Source: Piscicola geometra
Lineage: Eukaryota > Annelida > Clitellata > Hirudinida > Piscicolidae
Assembly: GCA_943735955.1 (NCBI GenBank)
Contig: OX030961.1
Location: 7,768,920-7,832,919, forward strand
Reading direction: 5' to 3'
DNA: 64,000 bases
The position numbers and the translations under genes are program-made. This document shows, in pieces, positions 14,356 through 27,599 of the stretch (positions are counted from its first letter, which is position 1; the number at the start of each line of letters is the position of its first letter). Under the pieces are notes generated by a model, which saw nothing but the letters and a program-made list of their open reading frames with translations, was not told where the DNA came from and did not search any database.

Positions 14356-16879
14356 ATACCTTTTAACACATTAATTATTTTTCACCCAAACGTTTTACTT
14401 TTTTTACGCAATTGAAAAACATCAAGGTGTCTTCAAGCTGAAAATAAATCTAAAGCTGACCTTCCAGATGCCTTTGTACTTTTTGAATGGCTTCTCAGGC
14501 TTGTGTCTTGAAGAGTAATGAGACTCCCCGTAAAACCTAATTGTTGCTTTGCATATTTATAAAACCGCCATTAGGCACACAAACGAGCAAGAAAAAGTCT
14601 CAAAAGAAAGAATAATTTATATTCTAAAAAATAGTCTTTAAAAGAATGTTTGCGGTTAACATATGGCATTTTAGGGCTCATACATACATTAAAGATATGC
14701 ATGGTGTTGCAAGACGCCATGTTGATCGATGGGAGGCTGTCATGGAATTTCGAAGCCTCAATGCCTTGTTCAAAGATCTTCTGCACCAGTGTGTCTTTGA
14801 TGCAGTGAAATATCTGGTGTCTCAAGTGAATTAATTTGTTGCATCCGTTTTTCAAATAATATTAATCATTGCAATTATTTTTAATAAGATTGTAATAAAA
14901 ATTATATTTATGAGTGATTTAATTCACTTCAGTGGGATTAATTTGATGGAATTAATAATAAAAAGTATTCAAGAAATAATTGTAAAAAATTTTTTTTTCC
15001 AATTATTAAAAAAGAGGAGAAGCCTCGGGAAGGGGTCTTAATGGAAGATGGCTTAATTCTATGTACAGAAATGAGGGCTCTAATCCAAAGCCATCAACTT
15101 ATTTATTTGCTTACCGGAATTAAGCTTAAAACATTCATGACTTTTGAGTAATGAAAATACTCCGAAAGAGTCGATTCGCCTAATCCTTATAGCGACTCTT
15201 CTTGGTTGAATTTAATAAATATTTTTAAAAAATTTCATGAAAAAATATAATTGATTTTATTTTTTTTATTTTTTCTGTGTTAAAATTAGCTTATTTACAT
15301 TTTTTATATATTTTAATTGATTTTTTAAAGCCAGATAAGAAATATGGTTGCCTTAATCTTTCCGTGACACAAAATAATTGAGTATATTTTTTTAAATAAA
15401 ATGTTGAAACTAGGACATTTAAAAAATTTATTAATATTTCAGTTTTTGATCAAATTTCTCAACCGAAGCCTTGATGGTTTCATCAAAACTATTTTAAAGA
15501 TTTTTGTTCATTGTGTTTTGTAATATTGTTTTCTAACAGCATGTGACGGCATTTTATTATTTCATTTTTATATTTACTTTTTTTAGAAAAGGGCTTTTTT
15601 GTCAAAAGGTGTACAATTTGCCATTTATAAATATTTTTATATATAATCTAAAACGATAGTTATCCTTGACTTTCAGTGACGCTTGAAATATCAGAGGAAT
15701 ATTTTCTAAGAGTCATATAAAATTTATTTCATACAATTTTTTAAAAATACTATTAATTTTATACTTTTACTTCACTATAAACCTGGTCACAAGTTATTAT
15801 AATCCATTGAATAAGACCCCAAGATACTCGATGTACAATTAACGAGCCTATCGATATTGGAAAAAGATAAGTTTATTATTTTGATGATAAACACATCCTA
15901 TAGACGTGCACAAAATCATAATTGTTCATAAGTCAAAATATTGAAACTCAAAAGGTTAAGTTATAAATAGAAGATCAAGAATGAAAGTTCTCTATCAAAG
16001 CTTCACGAATAAATACTTTAAATGCTTTACAGTTTGGTTTCAGCGTAATTTAAATTTAGAATTTTAAAAATAGTTCTAAGATAATGAAATACCCTTCATG
16101 TAACCTACTCAATTCCTTTTCCATTTCCCAACTCTTCAAATTCTTCCTCATCATTCTTTTATATTTTTCTCATTTTTTCTTCTCACTCTTCTATCCTCTC
16201 TTCATCAATTCAATAAATGTCATTTCTTTCTCTTCTTTGTACGTGATTCAACTTCCAGCCGAGCAATTTCATCATAGGAATTCTTTTCTCTCTTCTTTCC
16301 CATGAATACACGTGCAAAGTCACCAAGGAGTCGTTGTTAGTGTTGTTGTGACGACAAAGATTGGGCGAAATAATATGCAAATATTTTAATTTCGAATTTA
16401 TTAACATTTTTATCTACACTTTTCAGTATGTCTGATCATATGCCACTCTAAAAATAGTCGAGAATGAGAAGCTTCCGCCTTTATTGTGTGGGCGAGATGG
16501 GAGATGGATGTGGTTGATGCGGATGAATTAGTAAATGTATTTAATGGATGACTGTATGTTTCATTGAACAAATAAATGAAAGAATATGTGTTTTAATGAA
16601 TAAATAAGTAATTTAATATGTGCTTCAATGAATAAAAAAATGAAAGAGAAAATAAATATTTGAATGAAAAGCCAGAATTTTAAAAAACATAGTTGAACAA
16701 GAAGACAAAATAAACTAATAATTTTGTGTTTAGAATTTTAAAAACTAAATATTCCTATATGGAATTGGAAAAATATTAATAAACAATCAATTCATCTTAT
16801 CTTGCTGAAAACCTTCTAAAAAGTTGACAATTTTTGACAAAAACGAGTTTTTATTACTTTTCATAAATTTTAAAATCTT
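14356..16879. other. Intergenic, AT-rich, no gene seen
   Basis: Two overlapping antisense open frames of 60-95 codons occur around 14571-14855, in sequence of slightly higher complexity. Neither resembles a known protein, and they may be old repeat debris. A degenerate tandem array of TGAATAAATAA-like units lies at about 16560-16680. Confidence 0.5.
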
Positions 16880-17628
16880 ATCGCGCTTTCAACCACAAAT
16901 CATTTTGCAGATGACAGAATTTTTTTCTTAAAAGCCAAAACGATGGTAGATTCAAACATCTTATAAAGAGATCTAACAAAATTAGAGTTTTGCTGGAAAA
17001 TGAAATTCCACACTTTCAAATAAGAGAACATCCACTTGAAAAATGCAATTTTATCAAAAGAACGTATCAGATTATTCCATACAATTTATCAACGCCGACA
17101 GTTGTAAATACTAAAGGGTTGTGTTGCACGAAGAACTAAAATCTAAAACAGAAAAATTGAAAAGAAGGCCAACAACACTAGTTTTTGAGACAAAAATACT
17201 CACAGATGCTGGACTGAAATGAAGGCCCAATCCTACAAGGCCTGGAACATGGCTTGGCCACATGGGACCCATGCACGGCATGGAACATCACCCAGCTAGG
17301 AGAAGTACAACGACGAGTTTAACATTTTCAAATTAAGCTTAAATAGAAACCAGCAGCACAGGCCAAATGTTCCTCTACCTGGGATGGCAATCTCTGAAAA
17401 CCTATCGTAGGAAATTTTGACGAGTCACTATGTACCAAATCACTAACAAGCTGGTTATAGTATCTGCAACATTCACCTCCTTCGAGTTACAGTCCTATTC
17501 TGCCAAACTGATCCGTAAAATCATTATTTTTTCTTGCAGCTATCGAACTCTGGAATCCCTTGCCAGTAATAGTCACCACAACCAAGTTTCAAGAAAATTT
17601 AAAGACTGGCTTAGTCGCTCTGCATTGA
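16880..17628 (+). mobile_element. Decayed non-LTR (LINE) retrotransposon, reverse-transcriptase C-terminal half
   Basis: Reading the plus strand with frameshifts and stops gives a recognisable string of LINE reverse-transcriptase landmarks in the right order. First is a FADD catalytic box at 16904-16915. After it, in the same frame past one TAA, comes DLTKLEFCWKMKFHTFK, matching the usual 'DL..L..W...W.M.FH' region. A segment resembling 'WDP.T..NI..LE.VQRR' lies near 17270-17320, then 'LGWQSL...RR' and 'MYQITNKLV' near 17380-17450. The end is IELWNPLPV followed by a stop at 17628. It is 5'-truncated and multiply broken. The 3' landmarks suggest a Jockey/CR1/L2-like clade rather than R2 or L1, but I cannot place it further. 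Confidence 0.8.
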
Positions 17629-19248
<1,620 letters not shown>

Positions 19249-19325
19249 TTTGTATGTGTGTGTTTATTTTATGTGTGTGTTTATTTTATGTGTGTATGAT
19301 TGAGTGTGAGATTATTTGTGTGTGC

Positions 19326-21644
19326 ATTTTATGTTAATTTAGTTTATCCAGAATCTTTCGTGATCAAGCATCCATGCTTTATACTGGATTTTGCAAGGAT
19401 AGTTTTTGAATCTCAGAACATAGATTCCGTTTTTGGGAAAAAATATGTTCATCAAACTGCATTTTACATGGTTTTCATCTAATATTTGCTCAGCGTATAA
19501 ACAAACCCGAAACAAACAAAAATAAAAAGTTTCACTCAAGGCGGCTGTAATTTTATTATTATTATAATAGATCTGATGTCTTGGCGGATGCAAACAAACT
19601 CTTCCACGCTGTTGACATTGAGTGAGAGTTAAAATCTTAGAATAGAGCGATTGGAGGCACTTCTCTTTGATCATTATTCATATCGTTTTAATAAAACAGC
19701 TTCCTCGCAACTTCATTCTTAATTTTTACTTTACTAATCAATCCACAAGTACACAACTGTCTTCATAAAAGCCTCCTACAAATTCATTTTCAGCAGTAGA
19801 TAAATAACAACTACACTGGCGCGCTAATTTCTCATATGTCTTTATATACAAGTGTTCTAAAATAATCTTATTAAAAGCTTCGCGTTAATATACATGAAGA
19901 AATGTCTTGGAGGTAAAAGAATTCATAAAACTGTGCGTTACTTTAAAGAAATAATGCGAGTCTATAGATAGTGCTGAGCACGAGAAGCAAAAGACTTTAA
20001 TTCCATTGCTTCGTTTAAATGCGTTCTTCTCTTTTCTTAACGACTTTGCTTTGTTTAAATATTTTAAAATTACATTAAAAATATATTTTTATTGATTTTT
20101 TTTGGATCATTGCTGAAAGTGCAGCTTGTATGAATGTTGAATTGTAGCAAGCTCTACCGGTTCGTTCTTTACACATGCAGTGTAACAATGAGCCTGTACC
20201 ACTGGACTAATCAAGAAAAGCATTCCTCACACTATGCGTAACTAACCCTTTATGAATCATTAAAAAAATTACTTCACATCTCAACTTCCGAGAAAGTGCC
20301 GCTAGTATATATGGCTTAATCATCTTCAACTTTTTATGTACGAATTTTCAGAATATGCTAAAAATATAATCAAAATCAAAAAGGCAAAAAATGTTTTATT
20401 TCTTTAATTAGTATTTTTTAATTTTTTTTTATTCAATGGGGTTGGTTCTTTACGAAGATAAAAGTTACTTGCTGTTCTATTTTTAACTCAGGTCTTCCCG
20501 AGCACTCAATCGACTGCTTCTTCTCACTTTATTGTTGTTGTACTTCTTATGCGTTCTTCTTGTGCTAATAAATTATATTACTATTAGTTTTAAAATATAT
20601 AATAGTAATATATTTGAATAAAACATGTTATTAATAAATAATATAAATATATAAAAATTATTACATAATGCCGTAACCAAGCCGCGTAAACCTATTTAAA
20701 AATTAATAATGAAACATTAATTTTTACTGCTGTCAAGTTTTTATATAAAAGATCAACAAGAATTTATTATTTATTGATTTTGTTTTTTTCCTTCAGATTT
20801 ATATATAACTAGAGATATGTTTAGCCATTCAACTGGAAATAACTTTTTTTTACATATTTTTATTTTTAATTTACCAAACATTTATACTAATAATCTCTCT
20901 GTTTTTATTCTTTTCATTGCAATTTTTATTTCATGCTTTACTTCTTATTCTTTTATTCTTCACTTCTTATTCTGTTATTATCAAAGTTATTATTTTTATT
21001 GTTCTTTCGTTAAAGCATATAAAAGAAAACTCAATTGGCTTCTACTTCTCAAGGCAAACCATTACTTATCGAGCCATCGAACCGACCACCAGTCATTTGC
21101 TTTAAAAATTAAAATAGTAAAATACTAACTCATGTTAATGGTTATTAAAAATAACTTTTTTAATGAAATTGCAACATTTAATTAAAGATAATTATGAACT
21201 ATTGACTTTTCAATCTTAATAAATAACAAAAATTATTTTCAACATAGCGTGTATGTAAGACCTTATAATGTTTTTAATACAATGAAAAACCTTTGAAATG
21301 TTGCTGTTTCGAGAAAAGTATCAAATGTGTGGCAAAGACGGTAGTTTGAATCTCATCCACCACCACTTCCTCTTCCACTGAATAGAATAACTCTGATCAT
21401 CCAGATGCCATAGTGCGCCTAGTGAGTCGAAAATCTAAATTAACAAAATATTTAATGAAAGAATTATGAAAAACAAAAGTGTATAATAATAATAATAATA
21501 AATTCAACAAAACACAATCTAAAGCAAAACAGTATAGTTTTATAAATATAACACAAAGTATTATGAAAGTATTAAATCCTACAAAGAAGCTAATTATATA
21601 AACTTCAAATATCTTTAAAAGTCATCAAAAAACTGTTTTATAAA
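19326..21644. other. Upstream flank of the zinc-finger gene, no gene seen
   Basis: AT-rich sequence with short (AAT)n at about 21486-21500. The region just before the ATG at 21645 should contain the 5' UTR and promoter of the zinc-finger gene, but no clear TATA or initiator can be singled out in such AT-rich DNA. Confidence 0.45.
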
Positions 21645-24600
21645 ATGAAAAGCCTCAATCACTCCAATCAAACTGATCAAAGAAGAAGCAATAATATTAG
21701 CACCGATGACAACGGCGAAGTAAAAGCCCCTTTCAATTCGCCAGTGTCTTTATCGCTAGAGTTGTCAACCAGAACGAGTATTTGCGACTTGAATATGACT
21801 TCTGCAAGTCACTTCAAACCCAATTTTTTTTGCCAGGAAAATGCCACACCATCAGAGCCTGAAAACATGTCATACTTCGATCAAAATCCTCAAGTTCCAT
21901 TCTTCAACTCCCATCAACCCGTTCATCCAGATCCCCACATCTTTCCACATCTCTTTTTCCATCCACCTCTTCAGCAACAAAACCAACTTAGCCAGCAAGA
22001 AAACTACAAAAATTTGATGTTCATACAGCAAATGCCTATTATACTATTCCAACAGCACTACCAACAACTTCTTTTCATGCAAAATGTAGAGCAACAGTCG
22101 ATGTATCTGAGACAAGCTATGCAGTCTGATTCCGAACACAAAGCATTTTTTGGTGACACAAAGATTTCACCGATAGTCAGTACTCCAGTTAAACTTGAAA
22201 AAGCTAAAAACGATTCTTCGACAACTTCACCAACGACAGCACTTGCCAACGTTTCTTTATGTCCTACTATCTCAACTTCATCCCATCATATCGCTTCTTC
22301 AATAAAATCTTCTAATGAATTGAATTCAAACCAATTTGAAGATTTTCGAAATGGCACTTTCTGTCATGCAGAAGAGTGGACAAACTCACCGGCAATGGAA
22401 ACAATGACAGCTCTGAACCTAACAACAACAAAAACAAGATACTCAACAAGTGAAGCAGCTACAGCAACAAATTTGTCTTCTCTATCAAACTCTCAAATTT
22501 CACATAAAAAATCACAGCTTTTACTTTCAAACCAATATCTTAACAAGCCTCCAATAAATTTACAAGAGCCTTTACAGTCTACATCATCATCATCATTCTC
22601 ATCATCATCATTCTCATCATCATCACCATCATCATTATTGTCTTCGTTGTTGTCATTATCATCACCATCATCATCATTACCGACATCCTCAATATTAAAT
22701 AAACAAAACAAAACAATAGAATCATTTTCAACTTCGCTCTCACACTCTTCATTGTCAATTGACTCATATTCAACTTATGTCAATCAAACCTTCTCTCAAT
22801 CATCTATGCAAGTAAAAAACTTAACTTCTTCTTCTTCTTCATCTGTTCTTCGTCCATATTCTTTCAACTGCTTCCAGCCTAGCTTAAACCATTCTCAATC
22901 ACTCTCGCCTCAGCCATCCACTAATAGGAAAGTTCTCAAAGACCATCCACCTGCCTGCAGTTTATTCCAAACATTTGAAACGCAACCAAATTCGCTGCAG
23001 CAATCATTTCAACAGAGTAATCCATCTCTAATGCATAATTCACCGCATTCAATTAATATTCAAGCATTCTCGCCACTCACCACTACGCCATCCTCACCGA
23101 TCAATTTGATGCGAAGACACATCCCTTCAGCAAGACCTTCACCAACAGAAAAAGCGAAAATCTCAAGATTACCTTCTTCACCTCTTTCTCCACGCCAATC
23201 ACCTTCACTCCCACCCTTATCACCACTTCTTTGTCGACCATCAGTCCAACAACAGCAGCAACAACCACCGTCTCCACCCCATCATTTCTGTCCCTACCAC
23301 GACTGCAACAGAATCTTCCGACACAAGGGTATCATGACGCTGCACGTTCAGAAGTTTCACATGCAGTCCAACTATCATTCTAACAATTCAGCAAGTAGCT
23401 TTAATAATCTTCCTGAAAATAATAGCACACCTAACAGCAAGAATTTGGAAGAAAGATATTTGAAAGAGAAAAATATTGTTCAAGTTGAACAATTTAACAA
23501 TCATTTTACTGGAGGTGATGAAAAAAAAAGTTCAAACTGCTTCAAATCGGATGAAGAAGAGATCGACACGGCAGAACTTGAAAGCAGCATGAAGCTGTTG
23601 AATGAAAATACCTTCCAAAACTCGCAAAGGGACAAAAGAAGTATTAATAATAGTATGATTTATGCTACAAATGATCCTGAAATGAATCTTGAAGTCTTCA
23701 GGCTAGAGGACAAAAGGCTTAAAGATCCTTCTTACATGCGTAAAGAATTTTTAAATCGCAACGGTGACTCAAGTATTTTTAACAATCTCGGTGAAAAAAA
23801 TGTATTTTCTAATTCTAAGGTAAATATAGGTGAAGAAAATATTTGCAAACCCTCAGAGGTACCCGTTAACGCAAATCAAAATAATTTGGTGGGATGTCAT
23901 TTGAAGGGTCATGTTTGTGGTAAGTCAAATAAAACAAATAGAATTAAAAGTAACAATAAAAAGACAACCAGCCACAGTAAAAGGACCACAAGAGTCGATA
24001 AGAGCTATTGTTTAGCCGTGAACTTTTCTAAAATGGGCTTCACGGCCGGAATTTCGGAAGAAAGTTATAAAAATTACATTCATGATAATCCGCGCTTTGA
24101 AAACCCTCCAAACTACAGCGATAGAATGCTGTGTGACGCAAATTACATTCAAGATTTCACGCAGAAAAGTAACGTAGAAGCTCGCTGTGACGTCGAACGA
24201 AGGATCGAACGAGAAAATGAATGTGCCAGCAAACGAAAAGCAGCAGATAGCGACAATAATGCAAAAGAGCATGGCATAGAAGAACATTCGGATAACTATG
24301 TTATAGATCTTGCTGTGAAACGTAAAAAAGTAGCCAATCTCTCACATCCTTCTTTCAAAAGTACAACTGCAATGACAACTCCAACCACATACTTTCACAA
24401 TTTTAAACTTATTGAAAACGTACTTCCTTCAAGAGTTCTTGAAATGAAAGATAAAGAAACCAGCGAAAAGGAAAATTCAAAAGTCCTTCCCCTCCCCCCT
24501 ACTCAACCTCATAAACGATCTCGTGCGTTTTCACAACTACTACAACAACACTCACAACCACAACAAGAGCCTCAACTTCCACAACAAATAAAACCTCAAA

Positions 24601-24857
24601 AAGAACATTTCTCACTCGTCAAGGCATTCATCTGCGGATTCGGAGGCTGTGACAAACGTTTCAAAGAAGCCAAACATTTGAAGGTGCATGAAATGCAGCA
24701 CACAGACACCAAACCACTCTCCTGCCATCTGTGTTTGTACTCTTGTCGCCAGAGGAACAGCATGAATTGGCACATGAAGTCCAAACACCACTGCGACAAA
24801 AACGTCGCTTCAGACGGAAAGACTGTGTATTTCGTAAGTGGCCGACGCGTTTGCTGA
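21645..24857 (+). CDS. Large C2H2 zinc-finger protein, intronless, three dispersed fingers
   Basis: A 1070-aa frame in one exon. Finger 1 (residues about 547-571) is C-X4-C-X12-H-X4-H. Finger 2 starts at C997 (C-X4-C-X12-H-X3-H). Finger 3 at C1027-H1048 (C-X2-C-X12-H-X4-H) follows a TDTKP linker, so fingers 2 and 3 form a tandem pair at the extreme C-terminus. Finger 3 reads CRQRNSMNWHMKSKH, close to the CRQ-ASLNWH finger of the vertebrate ZNF692/ZNF653/ZNF276 group, so a nuclear DNA-binding regulator is likely. The rest is low complexity: a Gln/Pro/Phe-rich N-terminus, a Ser tract at about 317-345 encoded by TCA repeats, a Pro/Ser-rich stretch before finger 1, and a Lys-rich segment near 760-780. 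A possible polyadenylation signal AATAAA follows at 25081. Orthology to a single named gene is not settled. Confidence 0.85.
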   Translation: MKSLNHSNQTDQRRSNNISTDDNGEVKAPFNSPVSLSLELSTRTSICDLNMTSASHFKPNFFCQENATPSEPENMSYFDQNPQVPFFNSHQPVHPDPHIFPHLFFHPPLQQQNQLSQQENYKNLMFIQQMPIILFQQHYQQLLFMQNVEQQSMYLRQAMQSDSEHKAFFGDTKISPIVSTPVKLEKAKNDSSTTSPTTALANVSLCPTISTSSHHIASSIKSSNELNSNQFEDFRNGTFCHAEEWTNSPAMETMTALNLTTTKTRYSTSEAATATNLSSLSNSQISHKKSQLLLSNQYLNKPPINLQEPLQSTSSSSFSSSSFSSSSPSSLLSSLLSLSSPSSSLPTSSILNKQNKTIESFSTSLSHSSLSIDSYSTYVNQTFSQSSMQVKNLTSSSSSSVLRPYSFNCFQPSLNHSQSLSPQPSTNRKVLKDHPPACSLFQTFETQPNSLQQSFQQSNPSLMHNSPHSINIQAFSPLTTTPSSPINLMRRHIPSARPSPTEKAKISRLPSSPLSPRQSPSLPPLSPLLCRPSVQQQQQQPPSPPHHFCPYHDCNRIFRHKGIMTLHVQKFHMQSNYHSNNSASSFNNLPENNSTPNSKNLEERYLKEKNIVQVEQFNNHFTGGDEKKSSNCFKSDEEEIDTAELESSMKLLNENTFQNSQRDKRSINNSMIYATNDPEMNLEVFRLEDKRLKDPSYMRKEFLNRNGDSSIFNNLGEKNVFSNSKVNIGEENICKPSEVPVNANQNNLVGCHLKGHVCGKSNKTNRIKSNNKKTTSHSKRTTRVDKSYCLAVNFSKMGFTAGISEESYKNYIHDNPRFENPPNYSDRMLCDANYIQDFTQKSNVEARCDVERRIERENECASKRKAADSDNNAKEHGIEEHSDNYVIDLAVKRKKVANLSHPSFKSTTAMTTPTTYFHNFKLIENVLPSRVLEMKDKETSEKENSKVLPLPPTQPHKRSRAFSQLLQQHSQPQQEPQLPQQIKPQKEHFSLVKAFICGFGGCDKRFKEAKHLKVHEMQHTDTKPLSCHLCLYSCRQRNSMNWHMKSKHHCDKNVASDGKTVYFVSGRRVC

Positions 24858-25804
24858 TAGAAGAGGGGATGGCATGGTAGAATTGATTGGTTGATGCTTT
24901 TGGAAGAGACATAAATTGGTAAGATAGTGAGTGGAGTAATGAATGATGGCCATTAATGAGGGAAAAGAACTAATAACTTGAACAATTTTTTCAATTTGAA
25001 AAATATTTTTTTTCTCAGGAGAATAAATTTAATATTCTTACAAAGATTATTCAGAAGATTGAAAAATATCATTAGAATCAAATAAAAGTAATGACTTCCA
25101 GTAGTTATTTATGTCAATGAAAACGCAGTAAATTGAATTTGTGAAAATCCAATTTGAACGAAAGTTTTATTTCTAAAATCTCTTCCGTTTCAATTTTTAT
25201 GACCTGATAACTTGCCTTCTTCTCTGGACCTAATTTTCGTTCCTTTGATTGTGAGTCAACATTTTGCAATTCTGTTTTTAAAAAAATATATATTTCTTTA
25301 TTTGAAGAACAAAAGCCGGTTTGCTCGGTGAGCTCATAGCGATCAACCAACCCTTAGACAATGGATAGTGGCTCAACGATGTTCTTTCCGGAAAAAAGTT
25401 TCAAATTTACTTCATTGAGACAGGTCTCTCTGATCAAATACTGCTGGTGTGAAAGTTTCAAATGATCAAGTCTTCTGCTTTTAATAATATTTTTGTACAA
25501 CTCGTTTAGTGGTTTATCAGCTCATCTTAATTATATTTATATATTTATTGCTTAAATGCAAGATTTATATTTTATTTTTATAAATTAACATGTTTTAATA
25601 TCATTAAAACAAATTAATATGCCTTTAATAACATCACGTTTAAACTATCTCCGCATAAATTCAATTATAGTATAGCTAAAAACCATAAAAAACCTCATGA
25701 ACAACTTTTTTCAAATATTTTTGTAAAAAAATTAGTTGAGAAATAGGAAAAGCTGTGGGGACAAGGAATCATAATAAAGTATGAGAAAGTAATAGAAGCT
25801 TTTA
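24858..25804. other. 3' flank of the zinc-finger gene
   Basis: Contains candidate polyadenylation hexamers AATAAA at 25022 and 25081. The remainder is AT-rich with no gene visible, up to the piggyBac target site at 25805. Confidence 0.5.
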
Positions 25805-25808
25805 TTAA

Positions 25809-27595
25809 CCCATTAACGCATGACTCAAAGGAATTAATTAATTTTTTTACATTTTATTGAAAAACTGATTCTAAAAAATAAAATCAAAAAATTAGTCTGA
25901 AATATTTTATACAAAAAAAGTTATAATGAAAATAAAAAATGTCCTTTAAAAAGGACACTATGCATTGCTACTGACGGTAATCACGATTCATGGTAGATGC
26001 TGAAGCACTCCAAATGTAAAGCTACATTACATTCAAGGCATTTCTTTTCCACTTTCTTTCCACATTGCTTGCATTATTTTTTGGCCATCTTCAATTTTAC
26101 CAATAAAATGATCTTTTCCATCGTATCGGACATCTGCAACACGCTTTTAGCTAAATTCATGGATTCTTTTTTTTCTTTTTTGATCTGTTTGAAACCATAT
26201 GAAAAAATTATAAATATTTCAGTATAACATGGAGTGTCTTTTGGTAAGCATTTTATTAGTTTAGATACCACTGATCCACCAAGTCCTAATTCGCTATTGA
26301 ACTCTTCCGAGGCTCCTTGATACGGGTAACAGTTTACCAAATACCCAAGCCTATTATTTAGGCACCAAACTTTATATCCAAACCTTATGGGTTTTCCTCT
26401 GATAAACTGTTTTGATGAATGCCTTCCATAATATGGAACCATTGATTCATCAATCGCCAAATGACATTCTTTGGGCCAAAATTTGAGAAATCTTTCATTC
26501 ATAGCATCAAATAATGGACGCACTTTGGCCATCTTGTCTAACTTATTAATTTTCTCGTTGTCATTGCAATGCAAATATCTTAATAACTCTTCAAATCTGT
26601 TGACAGTCTTACAGCTAGATTGTGTACATCGTCGCTCTGTTCCCAGTACATCCTGCGGTTGGCCAAAGGAACATAACCTGAAAGCATGAGTAAAGCCAGC
26701 ACCACTCTATATTCATTTTCAGTAGCATTCAGCTGTTTTAGTTTTTGGCTGTCATATAAATTTGACATGTCTGTTATTAGCTTGATGACTGGTACATCCA
26801 AAAATAAATTAACCAATGTGAGAGGAGACATGTTTTCTAAATTTGGTTTGTTCTCTGAACTATTATCTGCCAATAATCCAGTAGTAATGTCTTTTTTGGT
26901 CCATCTCCGATCAATTTTACTTTTTTTTAGCTGGCCTTTTTACAGCAGTTTCTTCTCTACTTATAGTGGTTTTCTCTTCCCCAATTTTGGAAATTACTAT
27001 TTCTGCTTCTGCATTTAGCTGGTTTCTTGATAAATTATCTAGGGTACCTTCACCATCTTCGGGTCCACTATCCTCATCAGAGCAGTTTGGGTCAGTAGGA
27101 GGAATAATGTCTATATCTGCTGAAAAGAAATCATTGTCATCTTCCAAAATACTAATGACTTCATGAAGAGCGAATCTGAAAATAATTGTTTTTACCATCA
27201 GTATTACTGCATAGCGTCCTTAAAAAAGGACACTCAATAAAACACAGTTTTTGGAAATAATATTACATGTAAAATGAAATTTATTTTAAAATAAGATATA
27301 AGAATGAATAACAATAAAATAATGTTATAAATTATGAATGGTAGACATTAAATAAAATTATAAATAATTTTTTTTCATGAGCCATGACAAAAACACAAAA
27401 AATTTAGTTATCGCCTCGAAAAATCAGAATATCGAAACAATCTATCAATTTCAAATCACCAAAATTTTTTTAAACAAAGACTTCAGTTTATATAGAACAG
27501 GATTAGTTGCAAAGATAATAAATATAATCAAGATAACTATTATAAAAAAAACTTTTTATTGCTGTCCTTAAAAAAGGACAGTATGCGTTAATGGG
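25809..27595 (-). mobile_element. piggyBac-family DNA transposon, 1.79 kb, non-autonomous
   Basis: Both ends abut TTAA (25805-25808 and 27596-27599), the obligatory piggyBac target duplication. The terminal inverted repeat CCCATTAACGCAT is a perfect 13-bp match between 25809-25821 and 27583-27595. A second, inner pair of inverted repeats lies at about 25941-25978 and 27196-27231. Three copies of a 16-bp GTCCTT-rich palindrome are present (25941-25956, 27216-27231, 27564-27579). Between them, on the minus strand, lies a broken transposase gene. The body is shorter than a typical autonomous element because the C-terminal part of the transposase is absent. Confidence 0.93.
26074..27198 (-). pseudogene. 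Broken piggyBac transposase
   Basis: Three minus-strand pieces lie in order: an acidic N-terminal segment (27198-26917), a middle piece (26873-26580) and the start of the DDE domain (26574-26074). The last piece carries ECHLAIDESMVPYYGRH, which contains the first catalytic Asp, and RGKPIRFGYKVWCLN, both hallmarks of the family and close to vertebrate PGBD-type sequences. One frameshift falls in an A8 run near 26918, and a second lies near 26600 where the middle piece runs into a stop. After the 'LGLGGSVV' region the similarity is lost, so the second and third catalytic Asp residues and the C-terminal cysteine-rich domain are missing. It cannot encode an active transposase. Confidence 0.9.
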
Positions 27596-27599
27596 TTAA

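Noticed and set aside
14571..14855. Two overlapping antisense open frames of 62 and 94 codons
   Set aside because: No recognisable motif, no splice context and ordinary length for chance frames; left as unexplained.
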